Shown: positions 43,445 to 52,125 of the stretch, one piece after another | How the letters are laid out: the number at the start of each line of letters is the position of its first letter | Numbering within the stretch: position 1 is the first letter of the stretch | Source: Micrasema longulum | Taxonomy: Eukaryota; Arthropoda; Insecta; Trichoptera; Brachycentridae | DNA: 64,000 nucleotides | Assembly: GCA_022494885.1 (NCBI GenBank) | Contig: JAGVSM010003446.1 | Span: 170,597 to 234,596, forward strand | Reading direction: 5' to 3' | Position numbers and translations under genes: made by a program | The notes under the pieces: model-generated | What the model was told of the DNA's origin: nothing | Seen by the model: only the letters and a program-made list of their open reading frames with translations | Databases searched by the model: none

Positions 43445-43740
43445 GAAGCTTTTTCCGTGTCTGAGAGGATTAAGAATACAGCTCTATGTGCTAAATAGAA
43501 TTAAAACCCTGGGCGAGTGTTTTCAACTCAAGGGTACTCCCGGGTAAAAATTCTCAAAAAGGAAATCGAGTGGAGAAAAGTCTTTCTCTTAGTGTAGTAG
43601 TTGACACGCACGCCTACCATGCTTAGGGTCCTGGGTTCAATTCCTAGATGGGTACAGATGAAATATTTTTATTTAAGTTGCCTCTACGCTTCAATGCTTT
43701 ATTTTCCCCGGACTGGTAATTCTGAATACCTAAAACTTGC
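43445..43740 (+). repeat. Composite SINE with two tRNA-like heads (S3 then S2)
   Basis: First head TTCCGTGTCTGAGAGGATTA is Ser/Leu-tRNA-like, with body CTGGGCGAGTGTTTTCAACT and AAATCGAGTGGA. After AAAAGTC a second head follows: TTAGTGTAGTAGTTGACACG, CCTACCATGC and CCTGGGTTCAATTCCTAG (box B), then AGATGAAATATTTTTATTT and CCCCGGACTGG as in S2. Same arrangement, inverted, at 21860-22150. Confidence 0.65.
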
Positions 43741-43959
43741 TGTGTTGTTATCCGTATTTAATTCGTGTACGTGCGTAAAATACAAAGTTTAAGAAAAATT
43801 AAGTCAAATGAAAAATTAGTCAACATAGTGCTTAGTCAAGTTAATGCACAGTGTAAGTATGCAATGTCTCTCGTATTTTTACAAAAGCTGTTGGACTATT
43901 GTACCCGCTTTTACCTGTGTAGGTAAGTTTACTTATGTAGGTACTTACTTACCTGTGCT

Positions 43960-44400
43960 GTCGCGGCTACATCCGCTGAATAGTGCTGCAAGCAGGTGAC
44001 TTCACTTTGTCTCCGCCTTCAGAAGTTCCTACGTAGCGAGTAAGAACGGGCGCGCGCAACTACAAGCCGAAACCGTCGCGAAAACTCAAAGCTACGTCAA
44101 TTTTCGCACTGAGCGTGCCCCGAAATTCACGCGCCGCATTTCAAACACGCTCGATTTTCAGCCACGTGACGCAGTTCTTGCGTAGGCGCGAACTTCGAAT
44201 AACCATAGATAAAAATTCATAGATTGCGGTTGCGCGACTTGATTTGCATTTTAAATAATTAGAACGATCACATTTGTTTCTTTTGTTTTTCACAGCTGTC
44301 TAATTTGTGTGTCTGGAATTAAAAAAATAACAACAGCAGCTATTTGTTTTTAATTTATCAAATCAAACTAATATTAATATAAACGATTACGTGGTATTGT
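43960..44400 (+). promoter_or_regulatory. CpG-rich island-like block, candidate promoter
   Basis: From about 43970 to 44240 the base composition changes abruptly: many CpG dinucleotides (GGGCGCGCGCAAC, CGAAACCGTCGCGAAAAC, TTCACGCGCCGCATTTC), an E-box CACGTG at 44163-44168, and no repeat match in the window. A clear TATA box is absent. About 65 bp beyond the block lies a candidate start codon with splice donor (44463-44497). Such a block in transposon-rich AT DNA is the best sign of a host promoter here. Confidence 0.4.
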
Positions 44401-44462
44401 GTTTATTGTTTTCGTGTAAGATTGGATAATAACTAAAGTGTTACATCTGCATAACTGGCGTC

Positions 44463-44497
44463 ATGACACCTGTTGGCCTTATGTTCAAAGTTACAAG
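44463..44497 (+). CDS. Candidate first coding exon (12 codons) with splice donor
   Basis: ATGACACCTGTTGGCC opens MTPVGLMFKVT, ending in ACAAG|GTATGA, a reasonable 5' splice donor, in phase 2. It lies just downstream of the CpG-rich block. Joined to the candidate exon at 56131-56182, the reading frame stays open across the junction and ends in phase 0. The peptide is not recognised. The evidence is positional and weak: a 35-nt frame is short enough to occur by chance. Confidence 0.2.
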
Positions 44498-44499
44498 GT

Positions 44500-45350
44500 A
44501 TGATAAAATTTATATGTACATATAAGGTTTTACTCATTAATTTAAAACAGTGACATACGCATACACTATATTTGTCAATTTCTCAACATCCTAATATAAT
44601 TTACCTATACATTACATACCACTAAGTAAAAAAAAGAGAGATATTAGAAATAATCGCGTATGGTAAGTAAAAATACTCCTGGGATCTAAATAATGGAAAA
44701 TAAGCTGTGTTGTGCATCTTTTACATCTACAAATAAAGATAAATTACATGATTAGTATTAAGAAGTTTGTTTATGTATTTAATATAACGTACCAAATACA
44801 TTTTCTCAGTCATGAGAAAAGTTAGATATAAAAAAAAACATAGGATTTCATATTAAAAAAATATTTTAATGTATGGTACATAGTGAGTATCCTTATATCT
44901 ACTAATCAAAATGCACGATTTATTATATGTATTATTATTTAATTTATTTTTTTATTTTAATTATAATATTTTTTTTATATCTGGTACAACCTCCCCTATT
45001 TTGTATTTCTCGTGACTGATCCCCCAAGTAAAACAGAAGTTGGTCCTTGGGTGGGAGGAATTATAATGTTTACAAATACTAACTTATACACTCTTATTTT
45101 TCTAAACGAAATAAACACTTATTCACACATGTACACACCCACACTTTCACATCCTAATACATACCCTCATACACACATAAAGACCCTCACCACCCACCCT
45201 CTGTCCCTCACGCACACACAAATTCCTATCCTATACCTACTTGTTTATGTCTAATGTATTTTAGAGTTTTTTTTTTCCATTGTTTTTTTTTACAATATAC
45301 ATAAGAGGTAAAACAGAGTATTCAAAAAATAAAGCATAATTACGTAGCAA
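44500..45350. other. AT-rich and CA-rich stretch without recognised gene
   Basis: 45110-45240 is CA-rich (CACACCCACACTTTC ... CACACACATAAAGACC). The 80-codon frame there (Thr/His/Pro-rich) is a translation of that low-complexity sequence. Confidence 0.45.
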
Positions 45351-45351
45351 T

Positions 45352-45727
45352 GATAAGTGCACAAATGTCGAGATCCGTGAAGCGTGTAAGGCTGAGACAT
45401 GCATTATCGACAGAATTAAGAAAGGGGTGCTGCGTTGGTTTGGACATGTAGAGCGAATGGACAGCGAAAGAACGGCTGAAAGGATCTACGATGCGAATGT
45501 TGATGGATGCAGAAAACAAGGAAGACCGAGAAAGACATGGCACGATCAAGTCCATCAAATACGTAAAGATGGACATGTCTAAAGTAAGAATAATCGGCGT
45601 GCGTGCATGAGAAGATGTATGAATGTAGAGGAAGCGAGGTCTGTATGCCAAGATAGAGTGATATGGCGTTCTATCCTCTTGGCCTACGTCTACGGGGAAA
45701 CGGCGTGATGGTTTGTTTGTTTGTTTG
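45352..45727 (+). pseudogene. RTE-type LINE C-terminal fragment
   Basis: Best-preserved long tail: CIIDRIKKGVLRWFGHVERM, then DSERTAERIYDANVDGCRKQ, GRPRKTWHDQVHQI, an in-frame stop, KNNRRACMRRCMNVEEARSV and CQDRVIWRSILLAYVYGETA. It ends with TGA at 45708 and a (GTTT)n tail. Frame intact except for the single stop (GTC TAA AGT). About 120 codons of the C-terminus. The overlapping 154-codon minus frame is its shadow. Confidence 0.9.
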
Positions 45728-45884
45728 AATGAAATTAATTTTAAACAGTAAAAATAGCAAATAAAAAAATCCCACAAAGGCATAGCCTGTTCGTGGGCAT
45801 ACAAGAAATGTTTATGAATGTTATGAATATCTGTTATTTTGTTTATGAAAATCTGTTATTAGTTTCATTTATGTTTTTTCATTT

Positions 45885-46301
45885 CGGGGGCTTAGGGTCA
45901 TAAGGGCGAAACTACAAAAAATGCTGTTTTGTGTTAAGTACTAATCTGATATCCAAACAAAATATCCTGTTAGTGACAAAAAGATGAAACTCATCCGATA
46001 AGTAGTTACCTAGATAAATTTGTGTGAAACTACAAAATGAAGCGTTTTGTTTAAAGTCAGAAGAATAAAACACCTTTTACATCATTTTGTTAATTTACTA
46101 ATGTAAGCGCAAGTTAGGGTCATATAGACGAAAGCGTAGTTTCATATTTTTATCTCTAAAACATTTTATGCTCTATTAACTGTATTTTTTATTTTCTTTA
46201 TTTGTTACCCTTAAAAGACAGTATAATTTTTTGAAAACTGTTTTATCATTTATCTCAAAACTGTGTTTTTGTAGTTTCGCCCTTATGACCTTTAACCCCC
46301 G
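45885..46301. mobile_element. Complete MITE with 36-bp inverted termini and ATTT duplication
   Basis: Left end CGGGGGCTTAGGGTCATAAG continues GGCGAAACTACAAAAA. The right end, reverse-complemented, is CGGGGGTTAAAGGTCATAAG and continues GGCGAAACTACAAAAA: about 32 of 36 match. Flanks are ATTT (45881-45884) and ATTT (46302-46305). Internal partial repeats of the terminus occur near 46021 (GTGTGAAACTACAAAATG) and 46115 (TAGGGTCATATAGACGAAAG). Length 417 bp, no coding frame. Superfamily not determined. Confidence 0.85.
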
Positions 46302-46635
46302 ATTTGTACATGTATATTCGCTGACTGTTGATATCCCAAATAAATATTTATTTTTTTATTTTTTTTAATATCAGGTTCACAGAAGGTGTGTATAGGCGTT
46401 TCCTCATCTGCACTGTAGACGTTTCAGAAAGGTTCATTCTAGTAAGGTGTATTCATATGCAGTGCCCTCTAAGGGTTCTTGTGATAACCCTCACGTCTGA
46501 GCTTTATTAGGTCGAAAGCAAACCTTTGCGAGTACCCCTTTATTTTGCTTTAATTTTGTTTTAATTTAAATCTGATTAAGAACTTTTTTAGGAAGTTTTT
46601 TATTGTTCATGACTACATACTGAGGTACGAGTATA

Positions 46636-47078
46636 ATGAGGAACTTCAGCCCTACGGGAAATTGGATACAAAAAATGTTTTCTTACGCGGGGTAAAAATT
46701 AGAGCATTAAATTGTACTTCAAAGTTTCTTGAAAATGTACAGAAAAAATAATAAAAAATATTTTGATAAAAACGCACTACGTTAAATGACGTCACTGGTT
46801 CATGTAAATCAACCTATGATCTGAGAGCTATGGAAGATTTCCGGTATGCTTGTCGCTTCTGGACCAATGGGAAGAACTGAATGAGAATAAGCGGAAATGA
46901 ACCTCTGACGTCACACGCGGAGTTATTTCAGAAATACAAAACTTTAAAAAATCGTAGCGCCGATAATACGATATGTAAAAATTTAAAAAAAAAATTTTTG
47001 ACTTAGTTTAACAGTCTATTAACAAATAAAAAATTTGAAAAAAACCACTGAACTTTCTCATTAAACAGAGATGATGCT
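46636..47078. mobile_element. MITE family M copy with both termini
   Basis: Left end TAATGAGGAACTTCAGCCCT; right end, reverse-complemented, TAATGAGAAAGTTCAGTGGT; inverted termini of about 18 bp. Inside: CTACGGGAAATTGGATACAA, GACGTCACTGGTTCATG, AAGATTTCCGGTATGCTTGT, TGACGTCACACGCGGAGTTA and GTAGCGCCGATAATACGATA. This copy best defines the family edges. No coding frame. Confidence 0.75.
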
Positions 47079-47415
47079 TCATAGAACGATAGTTTGAAAC
47101 TATGTTTCGAAAATTGAGCTTTGTCACGCGAATATTACCGTGCAAAACGCGTAGTAGAAGTAAAAAGGGCTAACTGTCTATGCCAGTTTACTATGAATTT
47201 AAAGCTGTACGTCGCGCCTTTTTACGCTGCTTCATATTTACCGACTACAAGTTAGGTTCCGGAACTTCGGTTGAATGGAACACAAGACGGGTGCTTTGTG
47301 CTACATCTAGACAACACATTTATTATTACTAGTACTATTTTTTGTTTATGTATATTGTGAGATTGGGTCAACCTTTTTAAAGGAACCTTTTTAAAGGAAT
47401 AAAATATCTTTTTTA

Positions 47416-47732
47416 TTAATATCCCTACAGAGATGAGGTAGAATTTTTTCAAATTCAGGATTGTGGATATTCGAGCGTTTACAGGGCTTATGACCTGTCA
47501 TTGGCTGGGTTAAGTGGCTTCTTTACGTACTACAACATTCACCATTCCGCTTATTAGCGAATATCGACACAGGTAACATTTTTTTGATTTTTGTATACAT
47601 GTTATTAAATGAGAAACCATTCACAAGCGTGTTGGAGCGCCATCTATGTATTGATATTGAAGTTAAGTATTTTTAATTAGCATATTACTTTATTTTTTTT
47701 TAAATTCTACCTCATCTCTGTAGGGATATTAA
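47416..47732. mobile_element. MITE family P subtype with about 28-bp termini and TTAA edges
   Basis: TTAATATCCCTACAGAGATG at the left is mirrored by the right edge, which read inwards is TTAATATCCCTACAGAGATG, continuing AGGTAGAATTT. The core has GGGCTTATGACCTGTCATTG and the subfamily string AAGCGTGTTGGAGCGCCATC. The 66-codon minus frame ending inside it is fortuitous. An inverted relative lies at 48780-49040. Confidence 0.75.
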
Positions 47733-48204
47733 AAAAAATATATACCTACTCCCCCTTGGGAGAAATCCAGATTTGTGTATGTACAAAATACACGTACCAA
47801 AAATAATAAAATATCTTTTCACCTAAAAAACTTACATAATATTATAAAGATTTGATTAAGGTACTTCACATTGTAAATAAAGCGATAATAATTATTAGAA
47901 ACAATTAAATAAAAAAATATTTTAAATATTTTAACCGTTCGTTTTTTGTATCCTTGGGTTACTCATTGTACAATTTTATACGCTTGTATAGTAAAGTTAG
48001 TATCCGAGGTTTCTACAACTGTCCCGTTAGTCAAATTTAAACTTTGAACTTTGAAACGGTCCACAGTTCTATATATCTGTCCCATGTCATTACTATGCGA
48101 GTCATATTTTGAACGTATTATTAGTTTTACGTGTAAAAAACTCGGTTATGCAAATGATTTAAAAATTATAGAACCTAATGCCCTGTAACAAAAGTTCACA
48201 CGTG

Positions 48205-48345
48205 TCGTTTATTTATTTATTCGTTCAAAATTACACTCGTTTACATATTCGTGAACTTATTAAGGCTTTTTAGACTGCGCCCGTGTTAAGCCATAATAAC
48301 TAGCAATGAGAAATACATAGTTAAATTAATTGAATTATAATTTAA
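48205..48345 (-). repeat. LINE 3'-end repeat, partner of 28490-28635
   Basis: GTTTATTTATTTATTCGTTC is the complement of an AATAAATAAAC tail, followed by AAAATTACACTCG and GACTGCGCCCGTGTTAAGCC. It matches the copy at 28.5 kb over about 130 bp. Confidence 0.65.
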
Positions 48346-48359
48346 AAACTATTTTTTTC

Positions 48360-48660
48360 ACAACATTATTTTTTGGTATGTGTATTTTTTTTGTACATAC
48401 ACAAATCTGGATTTCGATATTCGCTAATAAGCGGAATGGGGAATGTTGTTAAAAACGTAAAGTGGCCACTCAACCCAGCCAATGACAGGTCGTAAGCCCT
48501 GTAAACGCTCGAATATCGATAATCCTGAATTTGAAAAAATTCTACCTCATCTCTGTAGGAATATTGATAAAAAATATATACCTACTCCCCCTCGGGAGAA
48601 ATCCAGATTTGTGTATGTACAAAAAAATACACATACCAAACAATAATGTTGTGTAATAAG
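48360..48660. mobile_element. MITE family P copy with about 50-bp inverted flanks
   Basis: TTATTTTTTGGTATGTGTAT ... TGTACATACACAAATCTGGA at the left is mirrored by TCCAGATTTGTGTATGTACA ... ATACACATACCAAACAATAA at the right. Between them lies CCACTCAACCCAGCCAATGA and CAGGTCGTAAGCCCTGTAAA. The left arm joins abruptly to ATATTCGCTAATAAGCGG. Confidence 0.7.
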
Positions 48661-48689
48661 ATCTGGTCAAAATATAAGTATAAATAAAT

Positions 48690-49040
48690 TGCAGAATCAT
48701 CTGCAGGCGATTACTAGTACTTAATTTAACTCGGAAGAGTCTTAAATATATAAAATAAAAGTAATATGCTAATTAAAAATACTTAACTTCAATATCAATA
48801 CATAGATGGTGCTCCAACACGCTAGTGAATGCTTTCTCATTTAATAGGATATATACAGGAATCAAAATGATGCCAATGTCGATATTCGCTAATAAGCGGA
48901 ATGGGGAATGTTGTTAAAACGTAAAGTGGCCACTCAACCCAGCCAATGACAGGTCGTAAGCCCTGTAAACGCTCGAATATCGATAATCCTGAATTTGAAA
49001 AAATTCTACCTCATCTCTGTAGGAATATTGATAAAAAAAA
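48690..49040 (-). mobile_element. MITE family P copy, near-duplicate of 48415-48575
   Basis: From GATATTCGCTAATAAGCGGA to CATCTCTGTAGGAATATTGA the sequence repeats 48415-48575 with a single visible difference (one A fewer in a run). The part before it (TAGATGGTGCTCCAACACGC) is the inverted partner of 47570-47700. It thus joins two subtypes. Confidence 0.75.
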
Positions 49041-49151
49041 AAAAAAAAAACTATTTTTTTCGTTTATATTTTAGAGGACCACGTGTTTTAAAAAAAATGT
49101 TTTTTTTTTACTTGCTCACATAATGGTGCATAGGGCGTTGGATTTTTATCT

Positions 49152-49475
49152 CTTAAAATAGTACAAAGATTAATTATTAAAGTAATTTTAAAGAAACCCT
49201 CAACATTCAATACGGAAAGTCTATATAAAATATTTATGGTTCATACAGTAGACACTCTTTATAAAATGAATTCTATTTTACAAATGTATAAAAAAGAAAA
49301 AATAAAAGAATTTGATATGAATAAGTCACTCAGATACCAACATAATATTAAAATTCCTAAATTCCATACAAGTCATGGTCAAAAAAGCTTTGTCTTCGAC
49401 GGTGTAAAAAATTTTAATAATACATCAATAAATAAATTTAAAATTAATCTAAAGAAATTTATTGAACTCGTGTAA
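49152..49475 (+). pseudogene. LINE C-terminus (family V)
   Basis: An uninterrupted frame reads LKIVQRLIIKVILKKPSTFN then TESLYKIFMVHTVDTLYKMN, then MNKSLRYQHNIKIPKFHTSH, and ends LKKFIELV at 49475. QRLIIKVILKKP.TFNTESLY is the region after RT motif C in Jockey/CR1-type proteins (Q..ilRii....). The same C-terminus occurs inverted at 62773-62964. The frame is intact over 108 codons, but the catalytic part is missing. Confidence 0.7.
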
Positions 49476-49750
49476 AAACAACATTAAATTTTAATTAGAA
49501 GGAATGTATTATTGTATTATGTTTTTTATTTATATATCCTATGTTTTTTTTTTTATTTTACTTTTTCATGTACTCGTATTTAAAATTATATAAACTCTTA
49601 TAAATAAACAACTAAAACAGTGTAAGTCACTCTCCAAGCACAAGAGTTAGTCTCTTTTTTTGGAGAGTTACAGTGATAACATTTACTATATGTGTAAAAG
49701 TAGATATGTTTAGAATTTTACAAAAACATGTACTTTTTATGAAATTTATA
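49476..49750 (+). repeat. 3' UTR of LINE family V with stem-loop
   Basis: Contains GTAAGTCACTCTCCAAGCAC and TTTTTTTGGAGAGTTACAGT: CTCTCCAAG... pairs with ...TTGGAGAG to form a hairpin. The same UTR is present inverted at 62478-62770. The two copies can be aligned along about 270 bp. Confidence 0.7.
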
Positions 49751-49821
49751 AATATATATATATTTTTTTAATATTTTTATTTATTTACAATTTACATGTA
49801 CATTACAGCACACCTGCTAAT

Positions 49822-50260
49822 TATAATGTACTATTCTTCTTCTTCTTGCGGTGCATATCAGGTCCCCCGACGATGGCGATCACTACAGCGAAAGCATTTC
49901 TGTCCTGCGCTACTCCGAGGCCAGGACAACTGCTTGTTGGATTTAGTCGCTATGGTAATTCCTGGGAAAAGATGACCAGAGTGGTTTCCCGTCGCCTTCT
50001 CTGGTGTATTTTTCTGTCGGGGTTACCTTCCTTTAGCTGGTTGGTTCTAGTTTGGAGGCGCCATAAACTCGTATTTCATCCTCTCGTTATCTGTTGTAAT
50101 CACACCGTTATGAGTGTAATCCCATTGCCCGGGGCTCGCGACGTGGAGGCTAATGAGTTGTAGTTGTGGTGTTGCCGGTCAAATGGAACTGGGCATTCGC
50201 AGCATTTGATAGAATCACACCCTCCAGCAAGACGGTTCGAACCCTACTATAATGTACTAT
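49822..50260 (-). mobile_element. Complete 413-bp retroposon insertion with 13-bp target duplication
   Basis: TATAATGTACTAT occurs at 49822-49834 and again, exactly, at 50248-50260. Between them is a GC-rich 413-bp insert (49835-50247). Read on the minus strand it starts GTAGGGTTCGAACCGTCTTG and ends in AAGAAGAAGAAGA. A simple-repeat tail with a long exact duplication is the signature of LINE-mobilised retroposition. The tail type (AAG)n matches the RTE-like LINE end at 30268-30283, a possible autonomous partner. The 105-codon plus frame inside it has no domain. It is a SINE or a truncated LINE of unknown family; a TTCGAA box-B-like string sits at its 5' end. Confidence 0.85.
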
Positions 50261-50378
50261 GAGTATTAAAAAAAACTTGTAAATGACGTGCTTTATAGAA
50301 AATTTAAAGGTGTAGTCGCATAAACATAAATCAATAAGAAACAATAAAAAACAAAGACAACTAAATCACCTGTACACG

Positions 50379-50650
50379 TCACGATACATAGTTAGAGAAG
50401 AAGTGTCTTAAATTGGTAGGACTAGCATGGAAAAGATCCACCTCTCTTTGTAGGCTGTTTAACAAACCAATCATCCTCCCCCAGGCATCATCAACGGTAA
50501 ATAGGCCCTGCCATTGGTACTGCAGCACTAATGATCTGTGTTGTCTAAATCTTGTGAAGTGAATGCTCGGTGTGTATAATTTAATGAATTGATTGAAGCG
50601 CATCCCGATTGATTCACTAAATAAAGGTAATATGGTCAGTCTTTCGATCT
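50379..50650 (-). pseudogene. LINE C-terminal fragment (family U)
   Basis: A 74-codon minus frame reads MRFNQFIKLYTPSIHFTRFR ... AWGRMIGLLNSLQREVDLFH and ASPTNLRHFFSNYVS. The pattern parallels the minus-strand fragment at 27900-28260 (GRAISMLNNITLDIDIFH). LINE C-termini often end in such a W/G-R...LP/LN...F-Y pattern. Clade unclear. Confidence 0.45.
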
Positions 50651-50660
50651 GATTTTCTCC

Positions 50661-51808
50661 AATTTAAAGCAATCTGAACGCACTAATATAAAATTTGCGC
50701 TATACAAATTATCCAATTTTTATTATTATCTATTATTCACAGGGTTTATGACCTTTTATGGCAGCCAATGAGATGTCAACGGCCCTCTTCATGCTTACAT
50801 TTCGATTGTACATTTATTGTAAATGTCAGCAGCCCTATTTGATACTCTATAGCATAAACGTAATATTGTGTGGTGTCCTTAGTGCAAAGGAGGTCATGCA
50901 ACGTTGCTGCTTGCTGTGAATGTGAATTACTACTTCATATAGACTTAGGAATGTCTGAAAAGACATTTCTATTCTGAGAAAAGTACAATCAGTTAAAATA
51001 ACTAATAATACAGAAAAATGCCTCAAGTAAGCCGCAGTAAATTGATCGTTATGATAATTATTCTTCTATTTATTAGTATGCAAATTAAATGTCTCACGCA
51101 CGAAAATACAGATAAAACATATTATTAATAAGTTTACCCATGCAGTGAGGAGAAAAACAGACTCAAAACTCATTGTACAAGGGATTGAAACTGTACAATG
51201 AGTTCCCTGAAGAATTAAAACAAATGAAAAGCCTTAAATTATTTCATATTAATTTGAAAAATATGCTCTTTATATTTTTTTATTTAAAATAAAATTTCAT
51301 TATTTCAGTCGCTCTCCTGATAAATAAATCGTCATTATCCCCCTTTTCACATGGATAGGGCACTTAATTGGTAAATCAAATGCACCGTAGTTTAATAATT
51401 TGTTGTATGAAGGTTAGATGATTAATCTTACCCTTCAGGTTCCAGTTTAGGAAGAATGAAATATTGCAGTTAAAAAAACCTTTAAATAAATTAAATAAAT
51501 TAAAATTAAAAATTTAGTCTTTGTAGTTGGGACTTGTGTCCTCATAAATTTGGGTAATAAAACATATATAATAAACAATACCTAAGTTAAACACCAAAAA
51601 GTTTCGATGTTATTATGTGCCATACGATTAAAGAAATAGTAATACTAAACAAATCACACAATTTTCTATTAAAACTTTTAAGATTTATAATATTTCTTAA
51701 TAAAGTTTAAAGTTTCAATGTCAATAATTGTAAGGAAACATTAATAATGAAACAATCAAATTTAAACGTTTATATCTCTATGGATATGGGTATTTTTCTG
51801 AACACGCA
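50661..51808. other. AT-rich stretch without recognised gene
   Basis: A GCGCTATACAAATTATCC string with (TTATTATCTATTATT) at about 50695-50740 looks like an L2-type tail scrap. GGGTTTATGACCTTTTATGG near 50745 weakly resembles the family P core. No supported frame. Confidence 0.4.
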
Positions 51809-51809
51809 A

Positions 51810-52125
51810 ACAAACCATCGCGCTGTTTCCGTAGTTTGTAGGAAGAGAGAATGAACGAACGATCGCTTTGTATTCAGACTTTGCGGCACGCCTATTATTT
51901 AGACATTCGACATGTCCATCTTAAAATATTTCTTACATTGGCTATGCCATGCCTTTATCGGTCGTCCGGGCTTTCTTTATCCATCGACATTCGCATCGTG
52001 AATCTTCTTAACCGTTCTTTCGCCGTCCATTCACTCTACGTGTTCAAATCAACGCGCAACACACATATATTAACTTTGTCGATAATGTTTGTCTCAGCCT
52101 TGCATTCTGCACGGTCTGGACATGT
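51810..52125 (-). pseudogene. RTE-type LINE C-terminal fragment
   Basis: Minus strand has GTAGAGTGAATGGACGGCGA, GATGAAAGAAAGCCCGG in place of GRPRKTW, GCATGGCATAGCCAATG, GATGGACATGTCGAATGTC and a diverged YPYGE end. Several shifts. The 149-codon plus frame here (51851-52300) is the complement shadow of this LINE. Confidence 0.75.

Noticed and set aside
45110..45240. His/Thr/Pro-rich 80-codon frame
   Set aside because: Low-complexity CA-rich DNA; no start context, domain or second copy of the frame.
45340..45804. 154-codon minus-strand frame
   Set aside because: It is the complement of the RTE C-terminal coding sequence on the plus strand; the same antisense pattern appears at 12820-13092, 61901-62128 and 51851-52300.
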